Of a DNA stretch of 64,000 nucleotides, positions 15,942 through 25,034 are shown in pieces. A model generated the notes under the pieces. It ran no database searches. It was not told the DNA's origin and saw only the letters and a program-made list of their open reading frames with translations. Positions within the stretch are counted from its first letter, which is position 1; each line of letters starts with the position of its first letter. The stretch comes from DASZIT01 sp036268775 (lineage in GTDB: Bacteria; Actinomycetota; Acidimicrobiia; Acidimicrobiales; RAAP-2), in contig DATATM010000024.1 in the NCBI GenBank assembly GCA_036268775.1, forward strand, positions 1 through 64,000, written 5' to 3'. The translations under genes and the position numbers were made by a program.

Positions 15942-17329
15942 TCGGTCGTCCCCCCGATGGTCACCCCGGTGATCCGGAGGGTGGCCTGGCCACACCCCAC
16001 CGGTACGCTCTGGCCGTCCTTGCCACAGGTGCCGGGGGTCATGGCGAAGTCGGTGGCCACCGCGTCCACCCGCTTGAGGATCTCCGGGCCGTTGCCGATC
16101 AGGTTGGCGTCACGGAGCGGCTCGGTGATCCGACCGTTCTCGATCAGGTACGCCTCGGTGGTGCCGAACACGAAGTCGCCGGTGGTGGTGTTGACCTGTC
16201 CCCCGCCCAGCTTGGCCACGTAGACCCCGTGAGGGGTCTGGGCCACGATCTCGTCGGCGTCATCCTCGCCCGGCAACAGAAAGGTATTGGTCATCCGCAC
16301 CATCGGCAGGTGCTGGTAGGTCTGGCGGCGGCCGTTGCCCGAGGACACCCGGCCTTCCTTCCGGGCCCGGAGGAAGTCCCACAGGTACTCGGTCAGCATG
16401 CCGTTCTCGATCAGCACGTTCCGCTGGGCCGGCCGGCCTTCGTCATCGAACCCGAAGGTGCCCCACTCCGCACCGACGGTGCCGTCGTCGACCAGGGTGA
16501 CCAGCGGGCTGGCCACTTGCTTTCCCACCTGGCCCACGTAGACCGAGGCGTTCTTGGCGATGTGGTCGGCCTCCAGGCCGTGCCCGCAGGCCTCATGGAA
16601 GAGGATGCCGCCGCTCCCCCCGGCCAGCACCACCGGCACCTCGCCGGACGGCGCCGGACGAGCTGACAGCTTGGACAGTGCGCGGCCGGCGGCCATCCGG
16701 GCCAGCTCCTCCACCGAGACGTCGTCGAACAGCTCGTAGCCGACGGTGTGGGCGGTGGTCTCATGACCGGTCTGGAGCCCGGTGTCCCCCTCCGCCACGC
16801 AGGCCACCGAGAATCGGGTCCGGCGCTGCTGGTCTTCCACCAGCAGCCCGTCCGAGTTGGCGATCAACACCTGGCGGCGGGAGCCGCCATAGCCCGCCTG
16901 CACCTGGGTGATGGCTCCGCCGGCGGCCCGTCCGGCCTCGTCGGCCCGCTTCAGCAGCTCGAGGGTGTCGGCCTTCGACACCGTCGGCTCCCGGTCCATC
17001 GTCCGACGGGAGCCGCCGGAGGCCTCCAGCGAACCGACCGCCACCGTGTGGGTCCCGCCGCCCCCGCGGCGGGCCACCGCCGAGGCGGCCTCGGCCGCCT
17101 TGATGAGCCCCGCCTCACTCAGATCGGCAGTGTGGGCGAACCCGGTGCTGTCCCCGGTCACCACCCGGATGCCGGCGCCCCGCTCCCGGCCGGAGGACAA
17201 TTCCTCCACCCGTCCGTCGTCGAGGAGGGCGGACGAGTTGGAACGGTCTTCGGCGAAGACCTCGGCAAACTCCCCGCCATGGCGGAGGGCTTCTCCGAGC
17301 ACGCGCTCCAATACAGGTGTGTCAATCAC
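15938..17329 (-). CDS. tldD: TldD catalytic metallopeptidase subunit
   Basis: 463 residues, GTG start at 17329 preceded by AGGAGG five bases away. The zinc-binding HEACGH motif (HExxxH) lies in GGILFHEACGHGLEADH, with NTTTGDFVFG near the C-terminus, all typical of catalytic TldD. It proteolyses unfolded peptides as a dimer with TldE, whose gene follows with a 4-bp overlap, giving a two-gene operon. No modified-peptide precursor gene was seen near it. Divergent from the thioesterase gene. Confidence 0.95.
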   Translation of the reverse strand: MIDTPVLERVLGEALRHGGEFAEVFAEDRSNSSALLDDGRVEELSSGRERGAGIRVVTGDSTGFAHTADLSEAGLIKAAEAASAVARRGGGGTHTVAVGSLEASGGSRRTMDREPTVSKADTLELLKRADEAGRAAGGAITQVQAGYGGSRRQVLIANSDGLLVEDQQRRTRFSVACVAEGDTGLQTGHETTAHTVGYELFDDVSVEELARMAAGRALSKLSARPAPSGEVPVVLAGGSGGILFHEACGHGLEADHIAKNASVYVGQVGKQVASPLVTLVDDGTVGAEWGTFGFDDEGRPAQRNVLIENGMLTEYLWDFLRARKEGRVSSGNGRRQTYQHLPMVRMTNTFLLPGEDDADEIVAQTPHGVYVAKLGGGQVNTTTGDFVFGTTEAYLIENGRITEPLRDANLIGNGPEILKRVDAVATDFAMTPGTCGKDGQSVPVGCGQATLRITGVTIGGTTE

Positions 17330-17397
17330 CGCGACCTCCTCGCTGGGCGCCCCGGATCCGGTGGCCGACCCAGGGCTGTCTCCCGTATGGTACCGGC

Positions 17398-17775
17398 GTG
17401 GCCTTGCACATCGGTTTGTCCGCCCGGGTGGAACTCCATGTCACCGATGAGGACACCGCGGCGGCGTTCCACTCCGGGGATGTTCCCGTCCTGGCCACCC
17501 CCCGACTGCTGGCCCTCTGCGAAGAGGCGGCCTGCCTGGCACTGGCCGGACACCTCCCTGCCGGGACCACCAGCGTGGCCAAACGGGCGCAGTTCGATCA
17601 CCTGGTTCCGGTGCGGGTGGGCGGCGACGTCCGGGCCGAGGCATCGCTCGACAGCATTCAGGGTCGCCGGCTCTCCTTCACCGTGTCGGTCTCCGACGCC
17701 TCCGGACTGGTGGCAGCGGGAAAGGTGACCCGGGTGGTGGTGGACCGGGATAGCTTCCTGGCCAGCGCCCGCTGA
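17398..17775 (+). CDS. Hotdog-fold thioesterase (FlK-like)
   Basis: 125 residues from a GTG at 17398; a longer frame exists but its N-terminus is not homologous in look. The layout matches fluoroacetyl-CoA-thioesterase-like hotdog proteins: VLATPRLLALCEEAA (Thr and Glu at the catalytic positions), then TTSVAKRAQFDHLVPVRVGG with the conserved His. Probably hydrolyses a small acyl-CoA, substrate unknown. Divergent from tldD by 68 bp. Confidence 0.75.
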   Translation: MALHIGLSARVELHVTDEDTAAAFHSGDVPVLATPRLLALCEEAACLALAGHLPAGTTSVAKRAQFDHLVPVRVGGDVRAEASLDSIQGRRLSFTVSVSDASGLVAAGKVTRVVVDRDSFLASAR

Positions 17776-17859
17776 TCCGGGCGCTCTCCCGGTTTCTTAG
17801 CGTTCCCCCATCAACTTTCCCAGGCTTGCCGTCGCCGCTCTGTTGGGCATCCTGGGCAG

Positions 17860-17875
17860 GTATCACGGGTGATAC
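17860..17875. promoter_or_regulatory. Perfect inverted repeat, probable toxin-antitoxin operator
   Basis: GTATCACGGGTGATAC: 7-bp arms separated by GG, ending 9 bp before the antitoxin start codon. Antitoxins of the Phd/VapB kind repress their own promoter by binding such palindromes. The short distance to the GTG also suggests a very short or absent leader. Confidence 0.7.
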
Positions 17876-17884
17876 ACTGGTGGA

Positions 17885-18121
17885 GTGACCGCAGTAACAA
17901 TCAGAGACCTCAGGAATCACGGAGGTGACGTCGTTGATCGCGCGGCGCAAGGAGAGTCCGTGATCATCACCCGGGGAGGGACACCTGTCGCCGAGTTGCG
18001 TCCTCTGACCCCTCCCGGATTGACCGCCGCGGCACTCCTCGTTCGCTGGCATCGGCTCCCGCGGGTAGACCCGGACGAACTCCGAGCGGACGTCGATGCC
18101 GTCCTCGACAACTCGTTGTGA
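17885..18121 (+). CDS. Antitoxin, Phd/YefM-VapB type
   Basis: 78 residues, GTG start. The N-terminal MTAVTIRDLRNHGGDVVDRA followed by GESVIITRGGTPVAELRPL is the classic Phd/YefM DNA-binding domain. The C-terminal part (PDELRADVDAVLDNSL) would wrap the toxin. It overlaps the toxin gene by 4 bp (GTGA), as is usual for such pairs, and has a perfect palindrome at its promoter. Expected to neutralise the PIN toxin and autoregulate the operon. Confidence 0.9.
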   Translation: MTAVTIRDLRNHGGDVVDRAAQGESVIITRGGTPVAELRPLTPPGLTAAALLVRWHRLPRVDPDELRADVDAVLDNSL

Positions 18122-18555
18122 GCCAACCAAGCCGGGCCGATCGTGGAGTCCTCGACACATCGACGGTCATCCTTCTGACGGAGATCAGGGACGCCACGCA
18201 ACTTCCGGCTGAGCCCCTCATCACCTCCGTCACGTTGGCTGAACTCTCCGTCGGTCCGTTGGTGGCGCACACTGAGACGACGAGGGCTGCCCGTCAAGCG
18301 CACCTGCAGCAAGCTGAGTCCGACTTTGACCCTCTCCCCTTCGACAGTGCTGCAGCTCGCGCCTTTGGGCGTGTGGCATCGTCGCTGCGACGATCCGGCC
18401 GCAAGGCCAACGCCCGTGCCTTCGACGCGCTGATCGCTGCCACCGCGATGGCCAACGACCTGCCGGTCTATACCTGTAACCCCTCCGACTTTGCCGGAAT
18501 CGATGATCTCGTTGTGGTGGAAGTAGCGCATCCGTCCGGCCCTCAGCCTGGCTAG
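18118..18555 (+). CDS. vapC: PIN-domain ribonuclease toxin (VapC-like)
   Basis: 145 residues. All four acidic positions of the PIN active site are present: D13 (VLDTSTVILL), E42 (VTLAELSVG), D103 (AFDALIAATA) and D124 (CNPSDF). VapC toxins cut specific tRNAs or rRNA. The start GTG overlaps the antitoxin stop, so translation is coupled. The pair is complete and looks functional. No mobile element lies beside it. Confidence 0.92.
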   Translation: MSQPSRADRGVLDTSTVILLTEIRDATQLPAEPLITSVTLAELSVGPLVAHTETTRAARQAHLQQAESDFDPLPFDSAAARAFGRVASSLRRSGRKANARAFDALIAATAMANDLPVYTCNPSDFAGIDDLVVVEVAHPSGPQPG

Positions 18556-18622
18556 CCCGGCCTCTAGTTCCTCGCAGAGACCCAGCAATCATCGAGTCCG
18601 ATCTGCGGCCAGACTGGTACTT

Positions 18623-19825
18623 GTGAGCCTGCCCGTATCGCTGGCGCGTCGCGACCAGCGCTCCGCCCTGCTGCCCATCGGCGGCACCTTCATTGTCTTC
18701 GGGATGTTCTGGGGGAGTTGGGCGGTCGCCACCGCCGACGTCCGCTCCACCTACGGATTGTCCGACGCCCAGCTCGGCCTCCTGCTGGCGGTCGCCGTCA
18801 GCGTCAGCGGCATCGTCGGGGCGGTGGTGGGCAACCGGGCCGAACGGTGGGGGGCGGTCCCCACCCTGGTCCGCTCCCTCCTGGTGTGGGCAGTCCTCCT
18901 CACCCTCACCGGGGCTGCCCGCACCCGCACCGAATTCATCGTCGTCTTCATCGCCACCATGGCCGCCGGAGGCTGTGTGGACATGACCATGAACGCAGCG
19001 TCGGCCTCCCGGTTGGGCGAAAGCCCCGGCCGCCTGGTCCGCTTCCATGGCATCTTCAATGTCGGGGCGTTGATCGGCGCCATCGCCCTCGGGTCACTGG
19101 TCCAGGCCCACATCTCCTGGCGGTGGGTCTGGCCGATGGTGGCGGTGGTCGCCCTCCCCCTGGCCGCCTGGGTCCACCTCCGGGGATCGGACCCCGACCG
19201 CCCGACCATCGACTCGATCCCGATCGATGGCGATGGAACCGATGGCCGCGCCCATCTCTCGTTCGTCCGGTCACTCCGCCAGTTGCAGGCCGATGGCCTC
19301 CTGGTGCTGCTGGTGGTCTTCGCCACCGCGGAGATCGTCGAGGGTGGGGTCGACACCTGGGGGGTTCTCTATCTCCGAACCCACTTGGCCGTGACCGCCT
19401 TGGTGGGCGCCTCGGCCTACGGCCTCGGGCAGGTCATCGCCATCCTCACCCGCGGGCTGGGGGGCCCCAGCCTGGGCCGGATCGGCCCGCGGCTCGGAGT
19501 CATCGCCGGGGCCGTGGCCGCCGGGGCCGGCCTCTCCCTCGAAGCGCTGGCCGGCACCCGGTTGCTGGCCGGCATCGGTCTCGCCCTCGCCGCCGGCGGT
19601 TCCGCCGTCTTCTGGCCGCTGTTGATGGCCCACGTCTCCACCGTCGCCAGCCGGCCCACCGCCACCGTGAGTGCCTTCACCGCCGCCGGATACCTCGGAT
19701 GGGTGGCCGGCGCCCCGATCATCGGCCTCCTCGCCGACACCTGGGGGCTCGGCGTCGGGCTCGGGGTCATCGCCGGGCTGGCGGGTCTGGTGGCGGTCAT
19801 CATGGCCGCCGGACGGCATCTGTGA
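18623..19825 (+). CDS. MFS transporter
   Basis: 400 residues, GTG start, with about 12 hydrophobic segments. The N-terminal half holds the MFS loop GNRAERWGAVP between helices 2 and 3. The closest look-alikes are YbjJ/FucP-type permeases. A cytoplasmic linker near the middle carries DSIPIDGDGTDGR. Substrate unknown. It stands alone between the toxin-antitoxin pair and dxs, with dxs 92 bp downstream on the same strand. Confidence 0.85.
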   Translation: MSLPVSLARRDQRSALLPIGGTFIVFGMFWGSWAVATADVRSTYGLSDAQLGLLLAVAVSVSGIVGAVVGNRAERWGAVPTLVRSLLVWAVLLTLTGAARTRTEFIVVFIATMAAGGCVDMTMNAASASRLGESPGRLVRFHGIFNVGALIGAIALGSLVQAHISWRWVWPMVAVVALPLAAWVHLRGSDPDRPTIDSIPIDGDGTDGRAHLSFVRSLRQLQADGLLVLLVVFATAEIVEGGVDTWGVLYLRTHLAVTALVGASAYGLGQVIAILTRGLGGPSLGRIGPRLGVIAGAVAAGAGLSLEALAGTRLLAGIGLALAAGGSAVFWPLLMAHVSTVASRPTATVSAFTAAGYLGWVAGAPIIGLLADTWGLGVGLGVIAGLAGLVAVIMAAGRHL

Positions 19826-19917
19826 GCTGGGAGTGAACCGGAAAGGACTGCATTCTCGGGGCTTTCCGGACCCCACTTGCGCATCCGGGCGCTGGTAACG
19901 TGAACGCCAGAGCGCTC

Positions 19918-21885
19918 ATGCCCAACCTCCTCCCCCGCATCGACAGCCCGGCCGACCTCCGCACCCTCTCCGCCGAGGAGTTGACGACCCTCTGCGCCGA
20001 GATCCGGGAGTTCATCGTGAGTGCGGTGACCACCACCGGCGGGCACCTCGGCTCCAACCTCGGCGTGGTGGAGCTGACCCTGGCGCTGCACCGTACGTTC
20101 GACTCCCCCCGCGACGTCCTCCTCTGGGACACCGGGCACCAGGCCTACGTGCACAAGCTGGTGACGGGTCGACGCGACTTCAGCCAACTCCGTCAGGGCG
20201 GGGGGCTGTCCGGCTACCCCAACCGGACCGAGTCCGAGCACGACTGGGTGGAGAACAGCCACGCCTCGACCATCCTCAGTTACGCCCACGGCCTGGCCAG
20301 TGCCTTCGAGATCCAGGGGATCGATCGCCGGGTGGTGGCGGTGGTGGGCGACGGCGCCCTCACCGGCGGCATGGCCTACGAGGCGCTCAACAACCTCGGC
20401 CACTCAGGCAAGAAAGTATTGATCGTCCTCAACGACAACGGCCGGTCGTACGCCCCGACGGTGTCCCGCCTGTCGGTCGGTCTCACCCACCTGCGGCTCA
20501 ACCCGACCTACGTCCAGGCCCGCCAACGGATCCGCAACGTGCTCCGCGGCATCCCGGCGGTCGGCGGGTTGGCCTACTCCGGCGTCCATGGATTGACCAG
20601 CGCGGTCCGGGAAGTGGTGACCCCCCACACTTTCTTCGAGGCCCTCGGCATCCGGTACGCCGGGCCCATCGACGGCCATGACATCGCCGAGGTGGAGCAG
20701 GCACTGGTCAACGCCTCGGAGTGGGAGGGGCCCATCGTCATCCACGTGCTCACCCAGAAGGGTCGGGGCTACGCTCCGGCCGAAGAGGATGACATCCAGA
20801 ACCTCCACGACTTCAAGGTGAAGTCGGTGACCAAGACGGACGATCCCCACGGCGACGTCCCGGCCGCCGAGTTGGACGAGGTCCCCGCCATCCCGCCCCT
20901 CACCTTCACCGATGCCTTCACCCGGTCGCTCCTCCGGAACGCCGAAGCCGATGCCCGGATCGTGGCCATCACCGCGGCGATGCCCGGGCCCACCGGCCTT
21001 CTGCCGTTCGAGGCGCGGTTCCCCGACCGGTTCTTCGACGTCGGGATCGCCGAACAGCATGCGGTGACCGCGGCGGCGGGTATGGCCATGGCCGGCCTCC
21101 GGCCGGTGGTGGCCATCTACTCGACCTTCTTTTCACGCGCCTTCGATCAGGCCAACTTCGACGTCGGCCTCCATCACGCCCCGGTGGTCTTCGCCCTCGA
21201 CCGGGCCGGCATCACCGGTGACGACGGGCCCAGCCACCACGGGTTGCTGGACATGGCCCTCGCCCTCTCCATCCCCGGGATGACCGTCTTCGCTCCCTCC
21301 TCCGCCCCGGAAGTCGAAGTGATGTTGGACGAGGCGTTGGCCCTGGAAGGACCATCAGCCATCCGCTTCCCTAAGACCCCCGCCCCGGTGGTGGCCGGCG
21401 GCACCGTCGGCTCCGGCCTCCGGGCCCGACGGCTGCGGCAGGGCGACGGCTCGGCCTGCATCCTGGCGGTCGGAAAGATGGTGGCCGCCGCCGAGGAGGC
21501 GGCCGACAAGCTGCACACCGAGGGGGTCGACATCACCGTCTGGGATGTCCGGGTGGTCTCGCCCCCCGACCCCGACATGCTGGCCGACGCCGCCCGCCAT
21601 CGTCAGGTGTTCACCGCCGAGGACCACATGCGTCAGGGCGGGGCGGGGATGTATCTGGCTGACGCCTTCGCCCGAGCCTGCCGCCACCAGGAGATCCAAG
21701 GCGACGACGGCGTCGACCTCGAGGCCCCGCCGGTCACCGTGCTCGGCATCCCCTCCGCCTACATCCCCCAGGACAAGCCGGACCGCATCCTGGCCCGCTT
21801 CGGGCTCGACGGTCCGGGTCTGGCCCAATCGATCCGGCAGGTGGTCTCGTCGCCGGCGCTACCCGGGTCGGATGTCGCCGACTGA
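19918..21885 (+). CDS. dxs: 1-deoxy-D-xylulose-5-phosphate synthase
   Basis: First enzyme of the MEP isoprenoid pathway: condenses pyruvate and glyceraldehyde 3-phosphate using thiamine diphosphate. 655 residues from the ATG at 19918 (a GTG at 19900 adds six). TPP motif GDGALTGGMAYEALNN followed by VLIVLNDN; N-terminal TGGHLGSNLGVVELTLALH; pyrimidine-domain FDVGIAEQHAVTAAAGMA; C-terminal transketolase domain ending before a disordered tail. No other MEP gene is beside it. The steroid genes start directly downstream, but a functional link is not implied. Confidence 0.95.
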   Translation: MPNLLPRIDSPADLRTLSAEELTTLCAEIREFIVSAVTTTGGHLGSNLGVVELTLALHRTFDSPRDVLLWDTGHQAYVHKLVTGRRDFSQLRQGGGLSGYPNRTESEHDWVENSHASTILSYAHGLASAFEIQGIDRRVVAVVGDGALTGGMAYEALNNLGHSGKKVLIVLNDNGRSYAPTVSRLSVGLTHLRLNPTYVQARQRIRNVLRGIPAVGGLAYSGVHGLTSAVREVVTPHTFFEALGIRYAGPIDGHDIAEVEQALVNASEWEGPIVIHVLTQKGRGYAPAEEDDIQNLHDFKVKSVTKTDDPHGDVPAAELDEVPAIPPLTFTDAFTRSLLRNAEADARIVAITAAMPGPTGLLPFEARFPDRFFDVGIAEQHAVTAAAGMAMAGLRPVVAIYSTFFSRAFDQANFDVGLHHAPVVFALDRAGITGDDGPSHHGLLDMALALSIPGMTVFAPSSAPEVEVMLDEALALEGPSAIRFPKTPAPVVAGGTVGSGLRARRLRQGDGSACILAVGKMVAAAEEAADKLHTEGVDITVWDVRVVSPPDPDMLADAARHRQVFTAEDHMRQGGAGMYLADAFARACRHQEIQGDDGVDLEAPPVTVLGIPSAYIPQDKPDRILARFGLDGPGLAQSIRQVVSSPALPGSDVAD

Positions 21886-21958
21886 GTCCGGCTCCTCCCC
21901 CCGATGACCGGTTCCCGTCGCCGGCATTTCCGGCCCCCATCCTGCTTGCCGCCAGAAC

Positions 21959-21972
21959 AGAAACGTGTTCTA
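21959..21972. promoter_or_regulatory. KstR-like operator upstream of the FadD19-like gene
   Basis: AGAAACGTGTTCTA matches the known KstR consensus TNNAACNNGTTNNA except for the first base. It ends 11 bp before the ATG of the FadD19-like gene, where a bound repressor would block transcription or initiation. Supported by similar sites at 26355 and 40000 in front of other steroid genes. Confidence 0.65.
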
Positions 21973-21983
21973 CTTAACGGCCG

Positions 21984-23636
21984 ATGACGTTCAATCTCGC
22001 TGACCTGTTCGAAGCGTCCGTCGACGCCTTCGGTGACAACGAATACCTGGTGGCGGACGGCAAGCGCCGGACCTACGCCGAGATGGAAGCCCGGGCCAAC
22101 CGGCTCGCCCATCACCTCGCCGCCAACGGTGTCGGCCCCGGCGACCACGTCGGGATCTACTCGGCCAACTCGGTGGAGTGGGTGGAGACGGCCTGGGCGG
22201 TGTTCAAGCTCCGGGCGGTGTGGATCAACATCAACTACCGCTACGTGAAAGAGGAGCTCCGCTACCTCTTCTCCAATGCCGATCTGGTCGCCCTCGTCCA
22301 CCAAGCCGAGTTCGGGCCCCGGGTGGCCGATCTCCTCCCCGATCTCCCCGGCCTCCGCCACGTCATCACCGTCGACGACGGTTCGGACCAGCCCCTCCCG
22401 CCGGGCGCCGTCCCCTACGAGGAGGCCATGGCCTCCGGCGGTCCTGAGCGGGACTTCGGCCCCCGCTCCAACGACGACCACTACATCCTCTACACCGGGG
22501 GGACCACGGGGATGCCGAAGGGGGTGGTCTGGCGCCACGAGGACGTCTTCTTCGCCCTCGGCGGCGGAGTGGACCCGCTGACCAATACCCGGGTCCCTGG
22601 CCCCGAAGCCATGGTCGAGAAGGGCAAGGCCCAGGGCGGGATGCAGATCACCTTCCTACCCATCGCCCCCCTCATGCACGGCGCCACCCAGTGGGCGGTG
22701 ATGGGCCAGAGCTTCACTGGCAACCGGATCGTCCTGATGGGCAAGTTCGACCCCCACGAGGTCTGGCACCTGGTGGAGACCGAGAAGGTCAACTCGGTGA
22801 TGATCACCGGGGACGCGATGGGCAAGCCGTTGGTGGAGGCCCTGGACGATCCCGGCACCGCCCACGACGTCTCCACTCTGTTCGCGGTGGTGTCGTCGGC
22901 CGCCCTGTTCTCCGCCCCGGTGAAGGACGAGTTCTTCAAGCACCTCCCCAACATCATGATCACCGACGCGGTGGGCTCATCGGAGACCGGCAACAACGGG
23001 ATGACCATCGTGGGCAAGGAGAACACCGCGATGCGGAGTGGTCCGACCATCACTGCCCTCGGCAACACCGTCGTGTTCGACGAGGAATTCCAGTTGGTGG
23101 CGCCCGGCTCCGGGGTGATCGGGAAGATCGCCCGGGGCGGCGACGTCCCCCTCGGCTATTACAACGATCCGGTGAAGTCGGCCGAGGTGTTCATCACCGT
23201 GGAGGGCCGGCGCTATTCGATGCCCGGCGACTTCGCCACCATCGAGGCCGACGGGTCGATCACCCTCCTCGGCCGGGGCTCGGTCTGCATCAACTCCGGG
23301 GGCGAGAAGATCTTCCCCGAAGAAGTGGAATCGGCGGTGCGGTCCCACCCCGACGTCTTCGACGCCATCGTGGTCGGAGCCGATGACGACCGCTGGGGCC
23401 AACGGGTGGCCGCCATCATCTGCCCCCGACCCGGACGCCGCCCGACCCTCCACGCCATCCAGGAACATTGCCGGGAGGCCATCGCCGGCTACAAGGTCCC
23501 CCGCCAACTCCACGTGGTCGACGCCATCCTCCGGTCGCCGAGTGGGAAGCCCGACTACCGGTGGGCCGCCGACATCGTCAAGAACGTTCCCGAGGAGACC
23601 GACACCGGCGGGGACAGGACCTCGACGGGGTCGTGA
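21984..23636 (+). CDS. Steroid side-chain acyl-CoA synthetase, FadD19-like
   Basis: 550-residue class I adenylate-forming enzyme making acyl-CoA from fatty or sterol side-chain acid with ATP. P-loop YTGGTTGMPKGVVWRHED; later motifs ITDAVGSSETG, YSMPGDFATIEADG, LLGRGSVCINSGGEKIFPEEVE and catalytic lysine region RSPSGKPDYRWA. Phrases such as NINYRYVKEELRYLFSNADLVALVH and the PDYRW end closely resemble mycobacterial FadD19, which activates cholesterol and C24-branched sterol side chains. A KstR-like site is at its promoter. The isochorismatase-like gene follows after 60 bp. Confidence 0.88.
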   Translation: MTFNLADLFEASVDAFGDNEYLVADGKRRTYAEMEARANRLAHHLAANGVGPGDHVGIYSANSVEWVETAWAVFKLRAVWININYRYVKEELRYLFSNADLVALVHQAEFGPRVADLLPDLPGLRHVITVDDGSDQPLPPGAVPYEEAMASGGPERDFGPRSNDDHYILYTGGTTGMPKGVVWRHEDVFFALGGGVDPLTNTRVPGPEAMVEKGKAQGGMQITFLPIAPLMHGATQWAVMGQSFTGNRIVLMGKFDPHEVWHLVETEKVNSVMITGDAMGKPLVEALDDPGTAHDVSTLFAVVSSAALFSAPVKDEFFKHLPNIMITDAVGSSETGNNGMTIVGKENTAMRSGPTITALGNTVVFDEEFQLVAPGSGVIGKIARGGDVPLGYYNDPVKSAEVFITVEGRRYSMPGDFATIEADGSITLLGRGSVCINSGGEKIFPEEVESAVRSHPDVFDAIVVGADDDRWGQRVAAIICPRPGRRPTLHAIQEHCREAIAGYKVPRQLHVVDAILRSPSGKPDYRWAADIVKNVPEETDTGGDRTSTGS

Positions 23637-23696
23637 GACCTCAGCGGTGCCTCCGGCTCCCGGCGCCGGGATGATCACCGGGACCAACTGACCCCG

Positions 23697-24326
23697 GTGC
23701 CCATCGATCTGGCCGACGTGGCCCGTCCGGCCCACACCGCGGTGTTGACCATGGAGATCCAGCGCGGGGTGGTGGGCGACCTGAGCGCCTTCCCGGAGCT
23801 GGCCCAGGCGGCCGCCAAGGTCGGGGTTATCCCCAATACCGCCCGCTTGCTCTCGCGTGCCCGGGAGCGAGGGGTGCCGGTCATCCACTGCACTGCTGAG
23901 TTCCGCCCCGACCGGGCCGGGACGGCGGTAAACAGCCAGCTGATCGCCGCCGCCCTCCGTAATCCCGATCACATGCTGGCCGGCACGCCTCCGGCAGAAG
24001 TGGTCCCCGAGCTGGGTCCGCTTCCGAGCGATCTGGTCTCTTCCCGGCTCTCGGGGGTCTCCCCGTTCATCGGCACCTCGCTGGATGCCTGGCTCCGCAA
24101 CCTGGGGGTCCGCACGGTGGTGGCCACCGGGCTGTCGGTGAACCTCGGCGTGCTGGGACTGGTCATCGAGGCGGTGAACCTCGGCTACCAGGTGGTGGTG
24201 CCCCGGGACGCGGTGGCGGGGATCCCCCAGGACTACGCCGAGGCGGTGCTGAACAACACCTTCCCGCTGGTTTCCACTTTGACCACCGTCAACCTGTTGC
24301 TGGAGGCTTGGAGCTCCGGGGCCTGA
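23697..24326 (+). CDS. Isochorismatase-fold protein lacking catalytic Asp and Cys
   Basis: 209 residues of the cysteine-hydrolase fold (AVLTMEIQRG, RLLSRARERGVPVIHCTAEF, GVRTVVATGLSVNLGVLG, LGYQVVVPRDAV). In active members the first strand ends in a catalytic Asp and the late strand carries the catalytic Cys. Here these positions read Glu (TMEIQ) and Gly (NLGVLG), so classical hydrolysis is unlikely. It could be a binding protein or use another mechanism. GTG start; co-directional with the FadD19-like gene, so possibly in the same operon. It may be a steroid-pathway accessory protein, but nothing in the sequence proves it. Confidence 0.8.
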   Translation: MPIDLADVARPAHTAVLTMEIQRGVVGDLSAFPELAQAAAKVGVIPNTARLLSRARERGVPVIHCTAEFRPDRAGTAVNSQLIAAALRNPDHMLAGTPPAEVVPELGPLPSDLVSSRLSGVSPFIGTSLDAWLRNLGVRTVVATGLSVNLGVLGLVIEAVNLGYQVVVPRDAVAGIPQDYAEAVLNNTFPLVSTLTTVNLLLEAWSSGA

Positions 24327-24388
24327 GGGTTGCATTGGCGATTGAGAGACATCGTCGGCATTGTGGGCACCCCGGGGCGCCACGGCTC

Positions 24389-24844
24389 TTACGGTTCCGA
24401 CGGGTCGGCGGTCTCCAGAATCTCTTTGAGGTGACCCAGATCTTTTTGATTTGCTCGCCGCATTGCGCTGGCCATCAAAGGAGTAATGAGCCTCGAGAAG
24501 CCGGTGGGTTCACCTCGGTTGCGAAGCGTCATCCTGGTGCCACCGACCGGAGTGTCCTCCCAGGTGTAGGTCGTTTCCATGGGAAACGGACCTTCTTCAG
24601 TCCCCTGAACGAACCGCTCCTCGGGAACAAAGTCCTTCACCTCGTAGGTGTAGGTCAGAGTCCGGCCAAGGAACTGGGCCACAAAGGCGATTCTGGAGCC
24701 CACCGCCAAAGGCTTGGAGGACTTCCACTCGACGGACTTTATGTTCTGGTACCAGGCCGTCGCATTGTCGGGGTCGCAGGCATACGCGGCCACAACCGCC
24801 CGGGGTCGGCTTATCTCAATAGCTGTATTGACATCGACGGCCAT
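24389..24844 (-). CDS. SRPBCC-family (START-like) protein
   Basis: 151 residues from the ATG at 24844, chosen because AAGGG lies about ten bases upstream. The pattern TAIEISRPRAVVAAYACDPDNATAWYQNI, then YEVKDFVPEERFV, TTYTWEDTPVGGTRMTLRN, and a C-terminal helix (RRANQKDLGHLKEILE) is typical of the polyketide cyclase/SRPBCC hydrophobic-ligand-binding fold. The ligand is unknown; in this setting a lipid or steroid is imaginable. It converges with the isochorismatase-like gene. Confidence 0.8.
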   Translation of the reverse strand: MAVDVNTAIEISRPRAVVAAYACDPDNATAWYQNIKSVEWKSSKPLAVGSRIAFVAQFLGRTLTYTYEVKDFVPEERFVQGTEEGPFPMETTYTWEDTPVGGTRMTLRNRGEPTGFSRLITPLMASAMRRANQKDLGHLKEILETADPSEP

Positions 24845-25034
24845 AGTCAATGAACCCTTGTGCAATGTTTACAAGTGCAACCGACGCTTGGCGACCCATC
24901 GGCAAGAACAGATTGTCACGTTCCCGGCGAGGACGCCGAACAACCCTGACGAATCCTGGGTGGCAATCATCGAATGAGGGTGTTCTCTCCGCGTGCGCGG
25001 CAGAAGGGCCGTTGGTGGATAACCGCCCGGTAGA

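Noticed and set aside
14550..17329. RiPP (microcin-type) cluster suggested by TldD/TldE
   Set aside because: No precursor peptide or modifying enzyme gene is nearby, and TldDE is widespread.
23659..23670. CCCGGCGCCGGG palindrome after the FadD19-like gene
   Set aside because: A 12-bp GC palindrome is expected by chance in this DNA and has no T run.
24857..24875. CTTGT...ACAAG inverted repeat upstream of the SRPBCC gene
   Set aside because: Only five-base arms with unrelated centre; not convincing as an operator.
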